58,576 nt of DNA from Pseudomonas chlororaphis. GTDB taxonomy: Bacteria; Pseudomonadota; Gammaproteobacteria; Pseudomonadales; Pseudomonadaceae. The translations under genes were made by a program, and so were the position numbers. Below are positions 1 through 9,600 of this stretch, one piece after another. How positions within the stretch are numbered: the stretch's first letter is position 1; each line of letters starts with the position of its first letter. Location of the stretch: NCBI RefSeq assembly GCF_000783395.1, contig NZ_JSFK01000044.1, positions 1 through 58,576 of the forward strand, given 5' to 3'. The notes beneath the pieces were generated by a model. It saw only the letters and a program-made list of their open reading frames with translations, searched no databases and was not told where the DNA came from.

Positions 1-110
1 GTTTTGATATCGGCATGGTGATTGCCACGGGGATGTCGATTGGTACGTTGTTTACGCTGTTTGTCCTGCCGTGCGTTTACACCTTGCTGGCGAAACCCGA
101 TAAGCCTTGA
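1..110 (+). CDS. RND efflux permease, C-terminal end (partial)
   Basis: The window opens inside a gene whose last 35 codons (frame beginning at base 3) read FDIGMVIATGMSIGTLFTLF and end in LLAKPDKP before a TGA. The glycine-rich final membrane helix followed by a short basic tail is typical of the last transmembrane segment of inner-membrane RND (AcrB/MexB class) pumps. In P. aeruginosa the corresponding neighbourhood of inaA/colRS holds the mexVW efflux genes, which fits. The substrate cannot be judged from this fragment. Confidence 0.7.
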   Translation, partial: FDIGMVIATGMSIGTLFTLFVLPCVYTLLAKPDKP

Positions 111-114
111 AAGC

Positions 115-182
115 AAAAGATCGCAGCCTTCGGCAGCTCCTACACCGATCCATGTAGGAGCTGCCGAAGGCTGCGATCTTTT
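115..182. repeat. REP inverted repeat (GATCGCAGCC type)
   Basis: Two arms, GATCGCAGCCTTCGGCAGCT and its complement, face each other around a short loop. The same family recurs at 31734-31801 and 42581-42667, with degenerate copies at 26141-26298 and perhaps 10864-10940. It lies just behind the RND gene stop and may act as a 3' mRNA end. Confidence 0.85.
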
Positions 183-196
183 GATCTTGCTTGCAT

Positions 197-228
197 AAAA
201 AAAGGCCTCGCAACTGCGAGGCCTTTTA
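197..228. terminator. Bidirectional rho-independent terminator
   Basis: Stem AAGGCCTCGC / GCGAGGCCTT with an A-run on the left and a T-run on the right. It lies between the rightward RND gene and the leftward operon ending at 246, so it can serve both. Confidence 0.85.
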
Positions 229-245
229 TGTGGGCTTCAATCGTT

Positions 246-473
246 TCAACTTTGCGGCCTCATCCCTTGAGAAAGTCCGAACATGAACAACAACAGATCA
301 TGATCGGGTTGAGTCGCCACGGAGGCTTTCGCCACCCGTGGGACTGCGCAGTGGGCGTCGTCTACGGACGCGCCAACCACCTGCATGCGGGGCTGCTCCC
401 AGGCAGCCACCGCCAATGACGCAACTGCCAAGGCTCCAACCAAAAACAAACCTCGTGCAATTTCTAGTTTCAT
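246..473 (-). CDS. Small exported or membrane-anchored protein, 75 aa
   Basis: The protein begins MKLEIARGLFLVGALAVASLA, a basic start followed by about 17 hydrophobic residues ending in AVAAW, so it is probably a signal peptide or an N-terminal anchor. The rest is short, with one Cys (HCAVP) and no motif I recognise. Its ATG lies 2 bases after the inaA stop codon, and an AAAGG-type ribosome site sits inside the inaA tail, so it is very likely the last gene of the methyltransferase-inaA operon. A small hypothetical gene occupies the same place in P. aeruginosa as I remember it. Function unknown; a role in the envelope is inferred only from the context. Confidence 0.65.
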   Translation of the reverse strand: MKLEIARGLFLVGALAVASLAVAAWEQPRMQVVGASVDDAHCAVPRVAKASVATQPDHDLLLFMFGLSQGMRPQS

Positions 474-475
474 CG

Positions 476-1192
476 CTATAAACCTTTGATAGCGCTGCCA
501 AACGCCGTCTCATAAAAGTAGACGAGTTTCTTCCAGTCCGCGTCGCGGAACGACGAATGGCGGCGCAATTGCTTCATGTCGTGGGAAGCGGCGCGATAGG
601 CGGTCAGACGCTGGCGGCATTTCTCCAGATCGATCAAAGCGACCTCGACCTTGGCCGACTCGCCTTCGCCCGTCACGCGCACAAACACGTGTTTGATGTA
701 GATGCAGCTGTGCTGCCAACGGCCCTTGTGCATGCGCGCCAGGTTTTCGGCGAGGTCCTTGAGGACACGCTCATACACCCCGTCGCCGCACTGATCGCGA
801 CCGCCGGCAGCCGCCAGCCAATGTTCGAGCTCCTGAAAACCGTCCAGGGACTTGGTCACCAGCAGTGCACGCCATTTGTGCTGCGGATCAGGCTGGGCGC
901 CGCAAAAAACGATTTCTGGCACGCGTACACCGAGCTTGCTCACGCCAGTCAGCGCATCAAGTTCACGCAGGACTGTGGGACGGCCAAAAGGATGCAACCA
1001 ACTGCGATAGATATGACCGGTCTGGCGCTTGGCGTACAGCAGTTGTCCATCGCGCCCCACTACCCTTTGCACGCCACTTTCCCCACCGCGTCGAACATTG
1101 GGTTCTTCCACCCACTCGCCGCGCTGGTTCCAGTAAAAGTCAAAGCGATCTTGCGGAGCGACATCCGTTTCTGCTGCAAATTGCACTGCCAT
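476..1192 (-). CDS. inaA: InaA-type lipopolysaccharide kinase family protein
   Basis: A 238-aa protein of the WaaP/InaA small-kinase family. It shows a protein-kinase-like fold: a lysine-bearing N-lobe (QLLYAKRQTGHIYR), an ARMHKGRWQHSCIYIKHVFV segment in place of the catalytic loop (HxxxxxHxDL-like), and ALIDLEKCR resembling the DxE metal-binding motif. InaA homologues are cytoplasmic and thought to act on lipopolysaccharide core sugars or as stress proteins; the substrate is not known. I chose the ATG at 1192 because AAGAGG lies just upstream and the N-terminal extension possible in the open frame has no such site. The gene starts 4 bases after the methyltransferase stop, so the two are co-transcribed, probably under ColR control from the site at 1934. 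Confidence 0.88.
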   Translation of the reverse strand: MAVQFAAETDVAPQDRFDFYWNQRGEWVEEPNVRRGGESGVQRVVGRDGQLLYAKRQTGHIYRSWLHPFGRPTVLRELDALTGVSKLGVRVPEIVFCGAQPDPQHKWRALLVTKSLDGFQELEHWLAAAGGRDQCGDGVYERVLKDLAENLARMHKGRWQHSCIYIKHVFVRVTGEGESAKVEVALIDLEKCRQRLTAYRAASHDMKQLRRHSSFRDADWKKLVYFYETAFGSAIKGL

Positions 1193-1196
1193 CCTG

Positions 1197-1865
1197 TTAC
1201 CTCTTGCGTAATACGTAAACTCGCCACATGGCGTAGAGCGGAATAAAGTCCAGTTGTTCCTGAATTCGAAAACCTGCGTCCTCGAACTCCTTTTCCACCG
1301 TAGCGGCCGGTAACACAAAGCGATTCTGATACTCGCGTTTGTCACGGTTGCGCTCGGCTCGCTGGCGTTTCCAGGCTTTGAAATTGCCATCAACCCACAG
1401 CGAAACAATCACACTGTCACGGGTGACACGCTCGAACTCGCGCAGAATCGCCCGGCGGTGCTCGGCTTCACCGATGTGATGAAGCAGACGCATGCAGAAG
1501 ATGCTGTCGACGGCGTTATCCGGCAAGGCAATGTCGAACGCAGATGTGTGCAAGGGTTGTACCCGTTTCACCACATCGGCCGGTTGCGCTTGCATGGCCG
1601 TCTTGATCATCGACTCGGAATTGTCCGCGCCAATGATCACCCGGTTGGCTTTTTCGCCCAGCAATGGCCAGAAACGCCCGGCACCGCAAGGCAGATCCAG
1701 CACCAGCCCCGGCTCGCCGACCAGCGCCAGCGCCTTGCGAGCCAGTTGTTCATCACGCCAGTGAGAAAGCCGACGTCCAAGGCTTTCCTTGTGCTTGCGC
1801 AGGTATTTCTGCGCGTGCTTATCGTCGTACTTCTCGGAAAAATCGAGTTTGATCGGGCCGGCCAT
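1197..1865 (-). CDS. Class I SAM-dependent methyltransferase of the colRS locus
   Basis: A 222-aa soluble protein with the class I methyltransferase signature: motif I LVLDLPCGAGRFWPLL, acidic motif II around VIIGADNSESM, and post-motif FDIALPDNAVDSIFCMRLLHH. Its place between colS and inaA matches the methyltransferase gene of that locus in P. aeruginosa and P. putida, where it has been linked to lipopolysaccharide modification. The acceptor is inferred from context, not from sequence. ATG 1865 is preceded by AGGAG at a good distance; a GTG one codon earlier is possible. The gene begins a transcription unit with inaA that is separated from colS by about 160 bases containing a ColR-like site. 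Confidence 0.87.
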   Translation of the reverse strand: MAGPIKLDFSEKYDDKHAQKYLRKHKESLGRRLSHWRDEQLARKALALVGEPGLVLDLPCGAGRFWPLLGEKANRVIIGADNSESMIKTAMQAQPADVVKRVQPLHTSAFDIALPDNAVDSIFCMRLLHHIGEAEHRRAILREFERVTRDSVIVSLWVDGNFKAWKRQRAERNRDKREYQNRFVLPAATVEKEFEDAGFRIQEQLDFIPLYAMWRVYVLRKR

Positions 1866-1933
1866 CACCAGGACTCCTGAATTGCTGATGGCACCACCTT
1901 AGGGAGCGGCGTGTCAGCGTCAGGTCATCCATT

Positions 1934-1950
1934 TGTGAAAAAAATGTCAG
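1934..1950 (-). promoter_or_regulatory. Putative ColR operator upstream of methyltransferase-inaA
   Basis: Read on the minus strand this is CTGACATTTTTTTCACA. It matches the ColR consensus I recall from P. putida (YYNASNNYTTTTTCACT) at 16 of 17 positions, missing only the last base. It lies about 70 bases before the methyltransferase start, in the orientation needed to activate that operon. Confidence 0.6.
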
Positions 1951-2026
1951 GTAAACAGACAAATTATTACAGCGTTATACAGGATTCAGACAGGTAAGAG
2001 GGAGTAGCCTTGCGCCACCCCCTGCG

Positions 2027-3301
2027 TCAGATTTTGCCAAGATCCACTTCGAAGCGGCAGCCATTGGGTTCCATCGTGCTGAGACTGACGGTCCAGCCCT
2101 GGTTCTCGCAGATCCGCTGCACCAGCGATAACCCCAGCCCCAGACCTTCGCCGCGCTTTTCGCTGCCACGTACGAAAGGCTCGAACATGGCTTCGCGCTT
2201 TTCTTCCGGAATGCCGACGCCGGAGTCTTCGACCGCGAAGCCGTTGGCAGTGAGTGTCAGGCGAATGAAGCCGCTTTCGGTGTAATGCAGCGCGTTGCGC
2301 AACAGGTTGCCCATCACGGCATTCAACAGGGTCGCGTTGTAGCGAATGTCTGATGGATTGCCCGGTTCGAAGATCAGCTTCAGGCCCTTGCTCTCGATCG
2401 GCCCGCGCCATAGACACAGCAGGCTTTCGGCGACTTGCGAGAGGTTTTGCTGAAGTGCCATGCCGGCATCTTCATGCTGGGCGCGCGCGAGCATCAGGAA
2501 GGTTTGCACCAACTCGCGCATTTCCTCACTGGCGCGGGCAATACGCTCGACCTGTGAACGACCACGCTGGTCGATCCCGGGGTTTTCCAGCAGCAGTTCG
2601 CAGGAACTGGCCAGCACCATCAGCGGCGTGCGCAATTCATGGCTGACGTCGCTGGTGAACAAACGCTCGCGTGTCAGCGCCTGACGCAGGCGCCCCAATG
2701 TGGCATCGAAGGCCACCGCCAGCTCGCCGACTTCGTCAGCCGCATAATCCGGCGCCAGCGGTGGCGCCAGCCCCAGCAACTGGTCGCGGTGGCGCACCTG
2801 CCGGGCCAGCCGCACCACCGGCGCCATCACCTTGCGCGCGAGCACCCAGCCGAGGAATACCGCCAGTGCCAGGCTGAGCACAAAGCCCACCAGCACCACG
2901 GCAAACAGCACGCGCTCGCGCTCTTCGAAATCGCTTTGATCCTGCAGCAATACGTAACGTCGACCGTCGACGATTTCGACCATCGCGTGATACGACAGCT
3001 GCTCGCGAAACACTTCATGGAAACCTGAATCGAGGTGGCGCAGATCCTTGGGCAACTCGAAATCGCCCGGTCCGCCGCTGAAATAGAACAATTGATCCGG
3101 CTCCGGACGGTGGCTCCAGTCGGAAACGTTGTCCATCAGCAGCAAACGCTGCAAATCACCGCCCAGCCCTGCTGAAATCAGCTTTTCTTCGACAAGGTGC
3201 ACGGTCGCGACGATGCCCATGGCAAAGGCACCGGCGACGAGGGCGCTCATCAAGGCGAAGGCGATGATGATCCGCTGGGAAAGGCTTTGCTTAAACTCCA
3301 T
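2027..3301 (-). CDS. colS: Sensor histidine kinase ColS (metal sensing)
   Basis: A 424-aa inner-membrane kinase: TM1 about residues 11-33, periplasmic loop 34-130, TM2 about 131-155, HAMP, HisKA with VSHELRTPLM, and HATPase with NALHYT, DSGVGIPEEKR and GLGLGLSL boxes. The periplasmic loop keeps H35, E38, E96, H105, E126 and E129, the residues I recall as the Fe3+/Zn2+-sensing set including the ExxE motif of P. putida ColS (E126-x-x-E129 here). That makes the name secure. The start is the ATG overlapping the colR stop as TAATG, so the two are translationally coupled. It phosphorylates ColR in response to excess metal or membrane stress and controls envelope genes. Confidence 0.93.
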   Translation of the reverse strand: MEFKQSLSQRIIIAFALMSALVAGAFAMGIVATVHLVEEKLISAGLGGDLQRLLLMDNVSDWSHRPEPDQLFYFSGGPGDFELPKDLRHLDSGFHEVFREQLSYHAMVEIVDGRRYVLLQDQSDFEERERVLFAVVLVGFVLSLALAVFLGWVLARKVMAPVVRLARQVRHRDQLLGLAPPLAPDYAADEVGELAVAFDATLGRLRQALTRERLFTSDVSHELRTPLMVLASSCELLLENPGIDQRGRSQVERIARASEEMRELVQTFLMLARAQHEDAGMALQQNLSQVAESLLCLWRGPIESKGLKLIFEPGNPSDIRYNATLLNAVMGNLLRNALHYTESGFIRLTLTANGFAVEDSGVGIPEEKREAMFEPFVRGSEKRGEGLGLGLSLVQRICENQGWTVSLSTMEPNGCRFEVDLGKI

Positions 3302-3972
3302 TACACATCGGCCAGCCGGTAACCCACGCCGTGCACGGTGTGTAGCAATGGTTTGGTGAACGGTTTGTCGATCACCTGCCGCAGTTGGTGAACGTGACTG
3401 CGCAGGCTGTCGCTGTCCGGGCAATCATCGCCCCACAGCGCTTCTTCGAGAATTTCCCGCCGCAACACGTGCGGGCTCTTCTGCATCAACACCGCCAGCA
3501 ACTTGAGGCCGACCGGGTTGAGCTTCAGCAGTTTGCCGTCGCGGCTCACTTCCAGGGTGTCGAGGTCGTAGCTCAGATCGGCGACCTGCAACGCCCGACG
3601 GCCACCACCCTGCGCACGGCGCATCACCGCTTCGACCCGCGCAGCCAGCTCGGACAAGGCAAATGGCTTGATCAGATAATCATCAGCCCCGGACTTGAAA
3701 CCCTGCAGACGATCATCGAGCTGATCACGAGCGGTGAGCATGATCACCGGCGTGTCGCGGCGGGCATCTTCACGCAGGCGTTTGCACAAGGTGTAACCGT
3801 CAATCCCGGGCAGCATGATGTCGAGCACGATCAGGTCGTAATGCTCGGTGGCGGCCAGATGCAGGCCTGACAGACCGTCCTGGGCGCAATCGACGGTATA
3901 GCCTTTGAGGCCCAGATAATCGGCCAGATTAGCCAGGATGTCGCGGTTGTCTTCGACCAACAGAATTCGCAT
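3301..3972 (-). CDS. colR: Response regulator ColR (OmpR family)
   Basis: A 223-aa OmpR/PhoB-class regulator. The receiver begins MRILLVEDNRDI with the acidic pair and has the phospho-acceptor Asp in LIVLDIMLPGIDGY and Lys in DYLIKPFAL. The C-terminal winged helix contains LNPVGLKLLAVLMQ and the recognition region SDSLRSHVHQLRQVID, ending VHGVGYRLADV. ATG 3972 follows GGAGG with 5-base spacing; a GTG two codons earlier is less likely. It is transcribed ahead of colS and divergently from the PAP2 gene, with a consensus ColR site in the shared upstream region. Confidence 0.94.
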   Translation of the reverse strand: MRILLVEDNRDILANLADYLGLKGYTVDCAQDGLSGLHLAATEHYDLIVLDIMLPGIDGYTLCKRLREDARRDTPVIMLTARDQLDDRLQGFKSGADDYLIKPFALSELAARVEAVMRRAQGGGRRALQVADLSYDLDTLEVSRDGKLLKLNPVGLKLLAVLMQKSPHVLRREILEEALWGDDCPDSDSLRSHVHQLRQVIDKPFTKPLLHTVHGVGYRLADV

Positions 3973-4089
3973 GGGCACCTCCTCCGTACGGGGTAACGGC
4001 CGTCTTGGCCCGCGCAGCTTACGGCCAAGTGTGGCTCAGGGCTAGGCGTGTGTCGGGTTGTTTAGCGATAAAAATGCTCATTGCGCACG

Positions 4090-4106
4090 CCAACGTTTTT
4101 TTCACT
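4090..4106 (+). promoter_or_regulatory. ColR operator upstream of PAP2 gene
   Basis: The sequence CCAACGTTTTTTTCACT fits the recalled ColR consensus YYNASNNYTTTTTCACT at every position. It lies in the intergenic region between divergent colR and the PAP2 gene, about 88 bases before the latter's ATG and pointing towards it. Confidence 0.7.
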
Positions 4107-4193
4107 TTCGGTTAACAAATCGGCGACGCGCGCACGCGCAGACTCCGCGCGGTTGCGCTCCTCAGAACATACTTACCGACCAAGGAATTGCCC

Positions 4194-4937
4194 ATGGCGT
4201 CGACTTCTGCCCGTCCCGTTTCCAGGCCACTGAATTTCTGGTTGAGTCTGGGAATACCCGCCGTCGCGGGGATCATTCTGGTACTGCTCGAATTGACCGA
4301 TCTGGACATGGATCTGGCCAGGCTGTTCTACGACCCGGTCGCCGGCGACTTTATCGGGCGGCACAGTTTTTTTCTTGAAGATATCCTTCACGATCGCGCC
4401 AAGCAGGTAGTGATTGCGTTCTCGGTGTTTGCCATCCTGGGTTTCATCGGCGCGTTCTTCCTCGCCAGACTAAAACCGTTCAAGCGTGAGCTGGGCTGTC
4501 TGGTGCTGTCGCTGGGCCTGGCGACCTCGTTTGTCACCCCGGTCAAAGCCGTGACTGCGGTGCAATGCCCATGGAGCCTGGAGCAATTCGGTGGCCATGA
4601 AACCTATAGCAAGTTGATGGAGCATCGCCCGCAGACCGACAAGCCCGGGCGTTGCTGGCCGGGCGGTCATGCGGCGACGGGGTTCACCTTGTTTGCGCTG
4701 TTCTTTGTCCTGCGTGATCGCCGTCCGCGTCTGGCCAGACAGGCGTTTATCTTTGCCTTTGCATTGGGTTCGGTGTTCTCGATCAGCCGGATGATGCAGG
4801 GTGCGCACTTCTTCTCGCACAACGTGTGGACGGCGATTTTCTGCTGGCTGATTTGTCTGGGGTCGTATTACTGGGTGCTGTATCGCCCGGCGGTGAAGGC
4901 TGAGGCTGTCGTCAAGACACAACCGATCAGCGCCTGA
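4194..4937 (+). CDS. PAP2-family membrane phosphatase or phosphotransferase
   Basis: A 247-aa polytopic membrane protein with about five or six hydrophobic segments. The PAP2 signature is present: a lysine-led first motif (VKAVTAVQCPWSLEQFGG, with CPW where classical members have RP), PGGHAATGF as the PSGH motif, and SRMMQGAHFFSHN as the SRxxxxxHxxxD-type third motif. Such enzymes act on lipid A phosphate groups or undecaprenyl pyrophosphate in the inner membrane; the CPW variant suggests an LpxT/LpxE-like lipid A role, which is inference. ATG 4194 has AAGGA 7 bases upstream (a TTG at 4188 is the alternative). A matching ColR site upstream makes it a likely ColRS-regulon envelope-remodelling gene. 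Confidence 0.85.
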   Translation: MASTSARPVSRPLNFWLSLGIPAVAGIILVLLELTDLDMDLARLFYDPVAGDFIGRHSFFLEDILHDRAKQVVIAFSVFAILGFIGAFFLARLKPFKRELGCLVLSLGLATSFVTPVKAVTAVQCPWSLEQFGGHETYSKLMEHRPQTDKPGRCWPGGHAATGFTLFALFFVLRDRRPRLARQAFIFAFALGSVFSISRMMQGAHFFSHNVWTAIFCWLICLGSYYWVLYRPAVKAEAVVKTQPISA

Positions 4938-4945
4938 TCTGACGC

Positions 4946-5036
4946 CATCGCTGGCAAGCCATCTCCCACAGGGTTGGTGTCGAGCACACATTTTGTGAGC
5001 GCCCGAATCACTGTGGGAGCTGGCTTGCCAGCGATG
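4946..5036. repeat. REP inverted repeat (ATCGCTGGCAAGCC type)
   Basis: Left arm ATCGCTGGCAAGCCATCTCC and right arm GGAGCTGGCTTGCCAGCGAT face each other between the convergent PAP2 and groEL genes. This is a common P. fluorescens REP family different from the one at 115; this is its only clear copy here. Confidence 0.8.
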
Positions 5037-5080
5037 AACGATTACTCGGACTTGCGCCAACACTAAATCAAAGGCAATAA

Positions 5081-5112
5081 AAAACCCCGCTGACTTTCGT
5101 CAGCGGGGTTTT
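5081..5112 (-). terminator. groESL terminator
   Basis: Stem AAACCCCGCTGA / TCAGCGGGGTTT with A/T runs on both sides, 22 bases past the groEL stop on the minus strand. Confidence 0.85.
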
Positions 5113-5134
5113 GCGTTACAGGGACAAGGCTGGC

Positions 5135-6781
<1,647 letters not shown>

Positions 6782-6831
6782 GATCGATATTCCTTAAATA
6801 CTTTGTAGTAGCGGGAAAATGAACGGGGGTA

Positions 6832-7125
6832 TCAGCCTTCGATAACAGCGAGGATTTCGTTCTCGCTCATTACCAGCAGGTCTTCGCCGTCGACTTTCAC
6901 TGTGTTGCTGCCGGAGTAAGGACCGAACACAACCTTGTCGCCAACCTTGACGGCCAGTGCACGCACTTCACCGCTGTCCAGCACTTTGCCGGTACCTACA
7001 GCAAGAATTTCACCGTGGTTGGCTTTTTCAGCAGCCGAACCTGGCAGGACGATACCGCCAGCGGTTTTCTTTTCTTCTTCGCTGCGACGGATTACGACGC
7101 GGTCATGCAGAGGACGAAGCTTCAT
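6832..7125 (-). CDS. groS: Co-chaperonin GroES
   Basis: A 97-aa GroES of normal length: MKLRPLHDRVVIRRSEEEKK at the N-terminus, the mobile-loop region KKTAGGIVLPGSAAEK that contacts GroEL, and the C-terminal LLVMSENEILAVIEG. It is the heptameric lid of the GroEL chamber. It is the first gene of the groESL operon, with a GGAGAGA-type ribosome site upstream. Confidence 0.99.
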   Translation of the reverse strand: MKLRPLHDRVVIRRSEEEKKTAGGIVLPGSAAEKANHGEILAVGTGKVLDSGEVRALAVKVGDKVVFGPYSGSNTVKVDGEDLLVMSENEILAVIEG

Positions 7126-7267
7126 TGTCGATCTCTCCTAATTGTGGTTTTCATCGGCCGGTGTATTCCCGGCGGGTTTAACAAATCCGGCCTGCGCCGG
7201 TTGCGGATCGTCAAGCGAGCCGCGGAAGACTGACTGGCTCAAATGCCAGAAACCTTTCGGTGACCGA

Positions 7268-7300
7268 TACATAAGGGCGCATAAGCTTATTACAAGGGCG
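7268..7300 (-). promoter_or_regulatory. Sigma-32 (RpoH) heat-shock promoter of groESL
   Basis: On the minus strand CGCCCTTGTAA (-35 box, 7290-7300) is followed after 12 bases by CCCTTATGTA (-10 box, 7268-7277). Both resemble the sigma-32 consensus (CCCTTGAA and CCCCATNTA), with suitable spacing, about 145 bases before groES. No CIRCE inverted repeat is present. Confidence 0.72.
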
Positions 7301-7385
7301 AGGCGAAAAATTTTTCACCGATATGTTGCACAAAAGCAGCCCATAAACGAACACGGCACCCGAAGGTGCCGTGTCGATGCAGATG

Positions 7386-7862
7386 TTACTTGGAGTCGCG
7401 GTGTTCGAACTCGCCTTCGATCACATCACCCTCGCGCCCCAAAGGCTGACGCGGTGCAGGACCGCCACGGGGTTGCAGGTCGTCGGCGAACGCACGCTGG
7501 CGCATGGCCTGATCTTCGGCGCGCTGACGCATCTTGTTGGCCAGCAGGCGACGTGTGAACGGCAGCAGCATGATCAGACCCACCACATCGCTGATGAAGC
7601 CCGGCAGGATCAACAAGCCACCGGCCAACGCCAGCATCAGGCCTTCGAGCATGGTTTGCGCGGGCAGTTCGCCGCGGTTCAGGCTTTCACGGGCACGCAG
7701 GGCCGTGGCCAGACCGGCGACGCGCAGCACGAACACGCCGAACATCGAGCCGAGAATGATCAGCAGCAGGGCCGGGAAAAACCCGATAGAGCCTGCCACT
7801 TTGACGAATACGAACAGCTCCAGCACTGGAAACAGCAGAAAGAGCAACAGAAAAGGGCGCAT
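7386..7862 (-). CDS. fxsA: FxsA family membrane protein
   Basis: A 158-aa inner-membrane protein with about four hydrophobic segments, beginning MRPFLLLFLLFPVLELFVFV, with the FxsA-family sequence GSIGFFPALLLIILGSMFG and a glycine-rich LALAGGLLILPGFISDVVGL. The C-terminus is charged and cytoplasmic. In E. coli FxsA relieves exclusion of phage T7 by the F plasmid; its housekeeping function is unclear. ATG 7862 follows GAGGAAA. The location directly upstream of groES is conserved in Pseudomonas. Confidence 0.9.
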   Translation of the reverse strand: MRPFLLLFLLFPVLELFVFVKVAGSIGFFPALLLIILGSMFGVFVLRVAGLATALRARESLNRGELPAQTMLEGLMLALAGGLLILPGFISDVVGLIMLLPFTRRLLANKMRQRAEDQAMRQRAFADDLQPRGGPAPRQPLGREGDVIEGEFEHRDSK

Positions 7863-7927
7863 CAAAGTTTCCTCAACGCAAGAAATGCCTTGCAGTAAGC
7901 CTTAGATGACGTCGCCCTTTCGTGAAT

Positions 7928-8659
7928 TCAAGCGTCGGCCACTGCATTTTTTGGCCAGACCTCGGCGTGAGCCAATGAAACCAGGGCTTCGCGCACTTGT
8001 GTCGGCGTATTACAAGGCGCCGGGAACGGCAACCAATACAGCACCTGACCGATGCGCAGGTGCATGCCCTCGGTGTCGATGCCGGCCAATTGCGCCGGCA
8101 CACTTTTCGGCAGACCGGCCAGGTCGACGTAGTGCGCGATGGCTTTGGCGTGGTCGGCGTTCATGTGCTCGACCATGCTGATTTCAGCCTTGCCGGCGAA
8201 CGGGTTGGCCAGGGTCAGTTGATCGACCCAGTGAATCGCGCCGAAACCACCGATGTAGCGATGACGCACCGGGGTCAGCACCCAGAAGTCGAAATCGTGG
8301 GCCTTGTGGTAATTCTGCGAATCGGGGAAATAGCGGTAGTAACGCTCGGCAGCGGCTTCGATCGCGACAACGTCTTCGAGCTTTTGCGCCTCGGCCAGAT
8401 AGGTCAGGCGACCAACGGCTTGCACATCATCGGCCTCGCGCTCGCCGACGAGCATCGAGCATTTTGGGTCTTTTTGCAGGTTGTGGGTGTGCTGGGCAAT
8501 GCGGCTGATCAGGATCAGCGGCCGGCCCTGCTCGTCCAGGCAGTAAGGCACCACGGAGCCAAAGGGAAAACCGGGCATCGATTTGGAGTGGGTCGACAGC
8601 ACTCCACGGTATTCCTTGAGAAGCAATTCTCGGGCATTCTTCGCCACTTCAACGCTCAA
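7928..8659 (-). CDS. HugZ-family haem/flavin-like protein (PNPOx fold)
   Basis: A 243-aa protein with an N-terminal split-barrel of the pyridoxamine-phosphate-oxidase type (YRGVLSTHSKSMPGFPFGSV, residues about 18-40, and CSMLVGE) followed by a DUF2470-like C-terminal domain (VEHMNADHAKAIAHYV). That pairing is typical of HugZ-related haem-utilisation proteins, although whether this one degrades haem cannot be told from sequence. Translation apparently starts at a TTG (8659) preceded by AAGGAG at 7 bases; no ATG fits. It stands alone, divergent from the SDR gene. Confidence 0.82.
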   Translation of the reverse strand: MSVEVAKNARELLLKEYRGVLSTHSKSMPGFPFGSVVPYCLDEQGRPLILISRIAQHTHNLQKDPKCSMLVGEREADDVQAVGRLTYLAEAQKLEDVVAIEAAAERYYRYFPDSQNYHKAHDFDFWVLTPVRHRYIGGFGAIHWVDQLTLANPFAGKAEISMVEHMNADHAKAIAHYVDLAGLPKSVPAQLAGIDTEGMHLRIGQVLYWLPFPAPCNTPTQVREALVSLAHAEVWPKNAVADA

Positions 8660-8822
8660 TTTATGACTCCTTAAATAGAATCCGTCGAAAAAACGGACAG
8701 GCGCCGGGGATCAAGTCCCGGTCAGCCGGCGGGCAATTCTCATGTGCAAACCAGCCACGGCCGGTGCAGATCGGGAGTCGCTGAAAACAAAAACTACTCA
8801 GACCTGCTATCGGGGCATGCGA

Positions 8823-9581
8823 ATGCAACTCAACGACAAAGTAATCATTATCACCGGCGGTTGCCAGGGTTTGGGCCGCTCGATGGCCGAGTATTTCGCC
8901 GGCAAAGGCGCGAAGCTGGCCTTGGTCGACCTCAATCAGGAAAAACTCGACGACGCGGTCGCGGCCTGCAAGGCCAAGGGCGTCGAGGCGCGCAGCTATC
9001 TGTGCAACGTGGCCAATGAAGAGCAGGTCGAGCACATGGTCGCCCAGGTCGCCACCGACTTTGGCGCGATCCACGGTCTGATCAACAACGCCGGGATCCT
9101 GCGCGATGGTCTGCTGTTGAAGGTCAAGGACGGCGAAATGACCAAGATGAGCCTGGCACAGTGGCAGGCGGTGATCGACGTCAACCTGACCGGCGTGTTC
9201 CTCTGCACCCGTGAGGTGGCGGCGAAAATGGTCGAGCTGAAGACCAGCGGCGCAATCATCAATATTTCATCGATCTCGCGCGCCGGTAACGTTGGCCAGA
9301 CCAACTATTCGGCGGCCAAGGCCGGTGTTGCTGCAGCGACAGTGACCTGGGCCAAAGAGCTGGCGCGCTATGGCATTCGTGTGGCGGGCATTGCGCCGGG
9401 CTTCATCGAGACCGAGATGACCCTGGGCATGAAACCGGAAGCGCTGGAGAAGATGACTTCGGGGATCCCGCTCAAGCGCATGGGCAAGCCGGAAGAGATT
9501 GCGCACTCGGCGGCGTATATCTTCGAGAACGACTACTACACCGGTCGGATTCTGGAGATGGATGGCGGGTTGCGCATCTAA
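8823..9581 (+). CDS. Short-chain dehydrogenase/reductase (FabG-like)
   Basis: A 252-aa classical SDR with the Rossmann motif TGGCQGLGRSMAEYFAGKGA near residue 12, NNAG (GLINNAGILRDG), the catalytic Ser in NISSISRAGNVGQ and the Tyr-Lys pair in NYSAAKAG, and the closing IFENDYYTGRILEMDGGLRI. It is NAD(P)-dependent and reduces or oxidises a carbonyl or hydroxyl; FabG-like proteins outside the fab cluster often have unassigned substrates. The ATG at 8823 is 7 bases after GGGG; ATG 8817 is also possible. It is monocistronic and followed by a REP. Confidence 0.9.
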   Translation: MQLNDKVIIITGGCQGLGRSMAEYFAGKGAKLALVDLNQEKLDDAVAACKAKGVEARSYLCNVANEEQVEHMVAQVATDFGAIHGLINNAGILRDGLLLKVKDGEMTKMSLAQWQAVIDVNLTGVFLCTREVAAKMVELKTSGAIINISSISRAGNVGQTNYSAAKAGVAAATVTWAKELARYGIRVAGIAPGFIETEMTLGMKPEALEKMTSGIPLKRMGKPEEIAHSAAYIFENDYYTGRILEMDGGLRI

Positions 9582-9600
9582 GTGCCACCCTAAAACAAAT

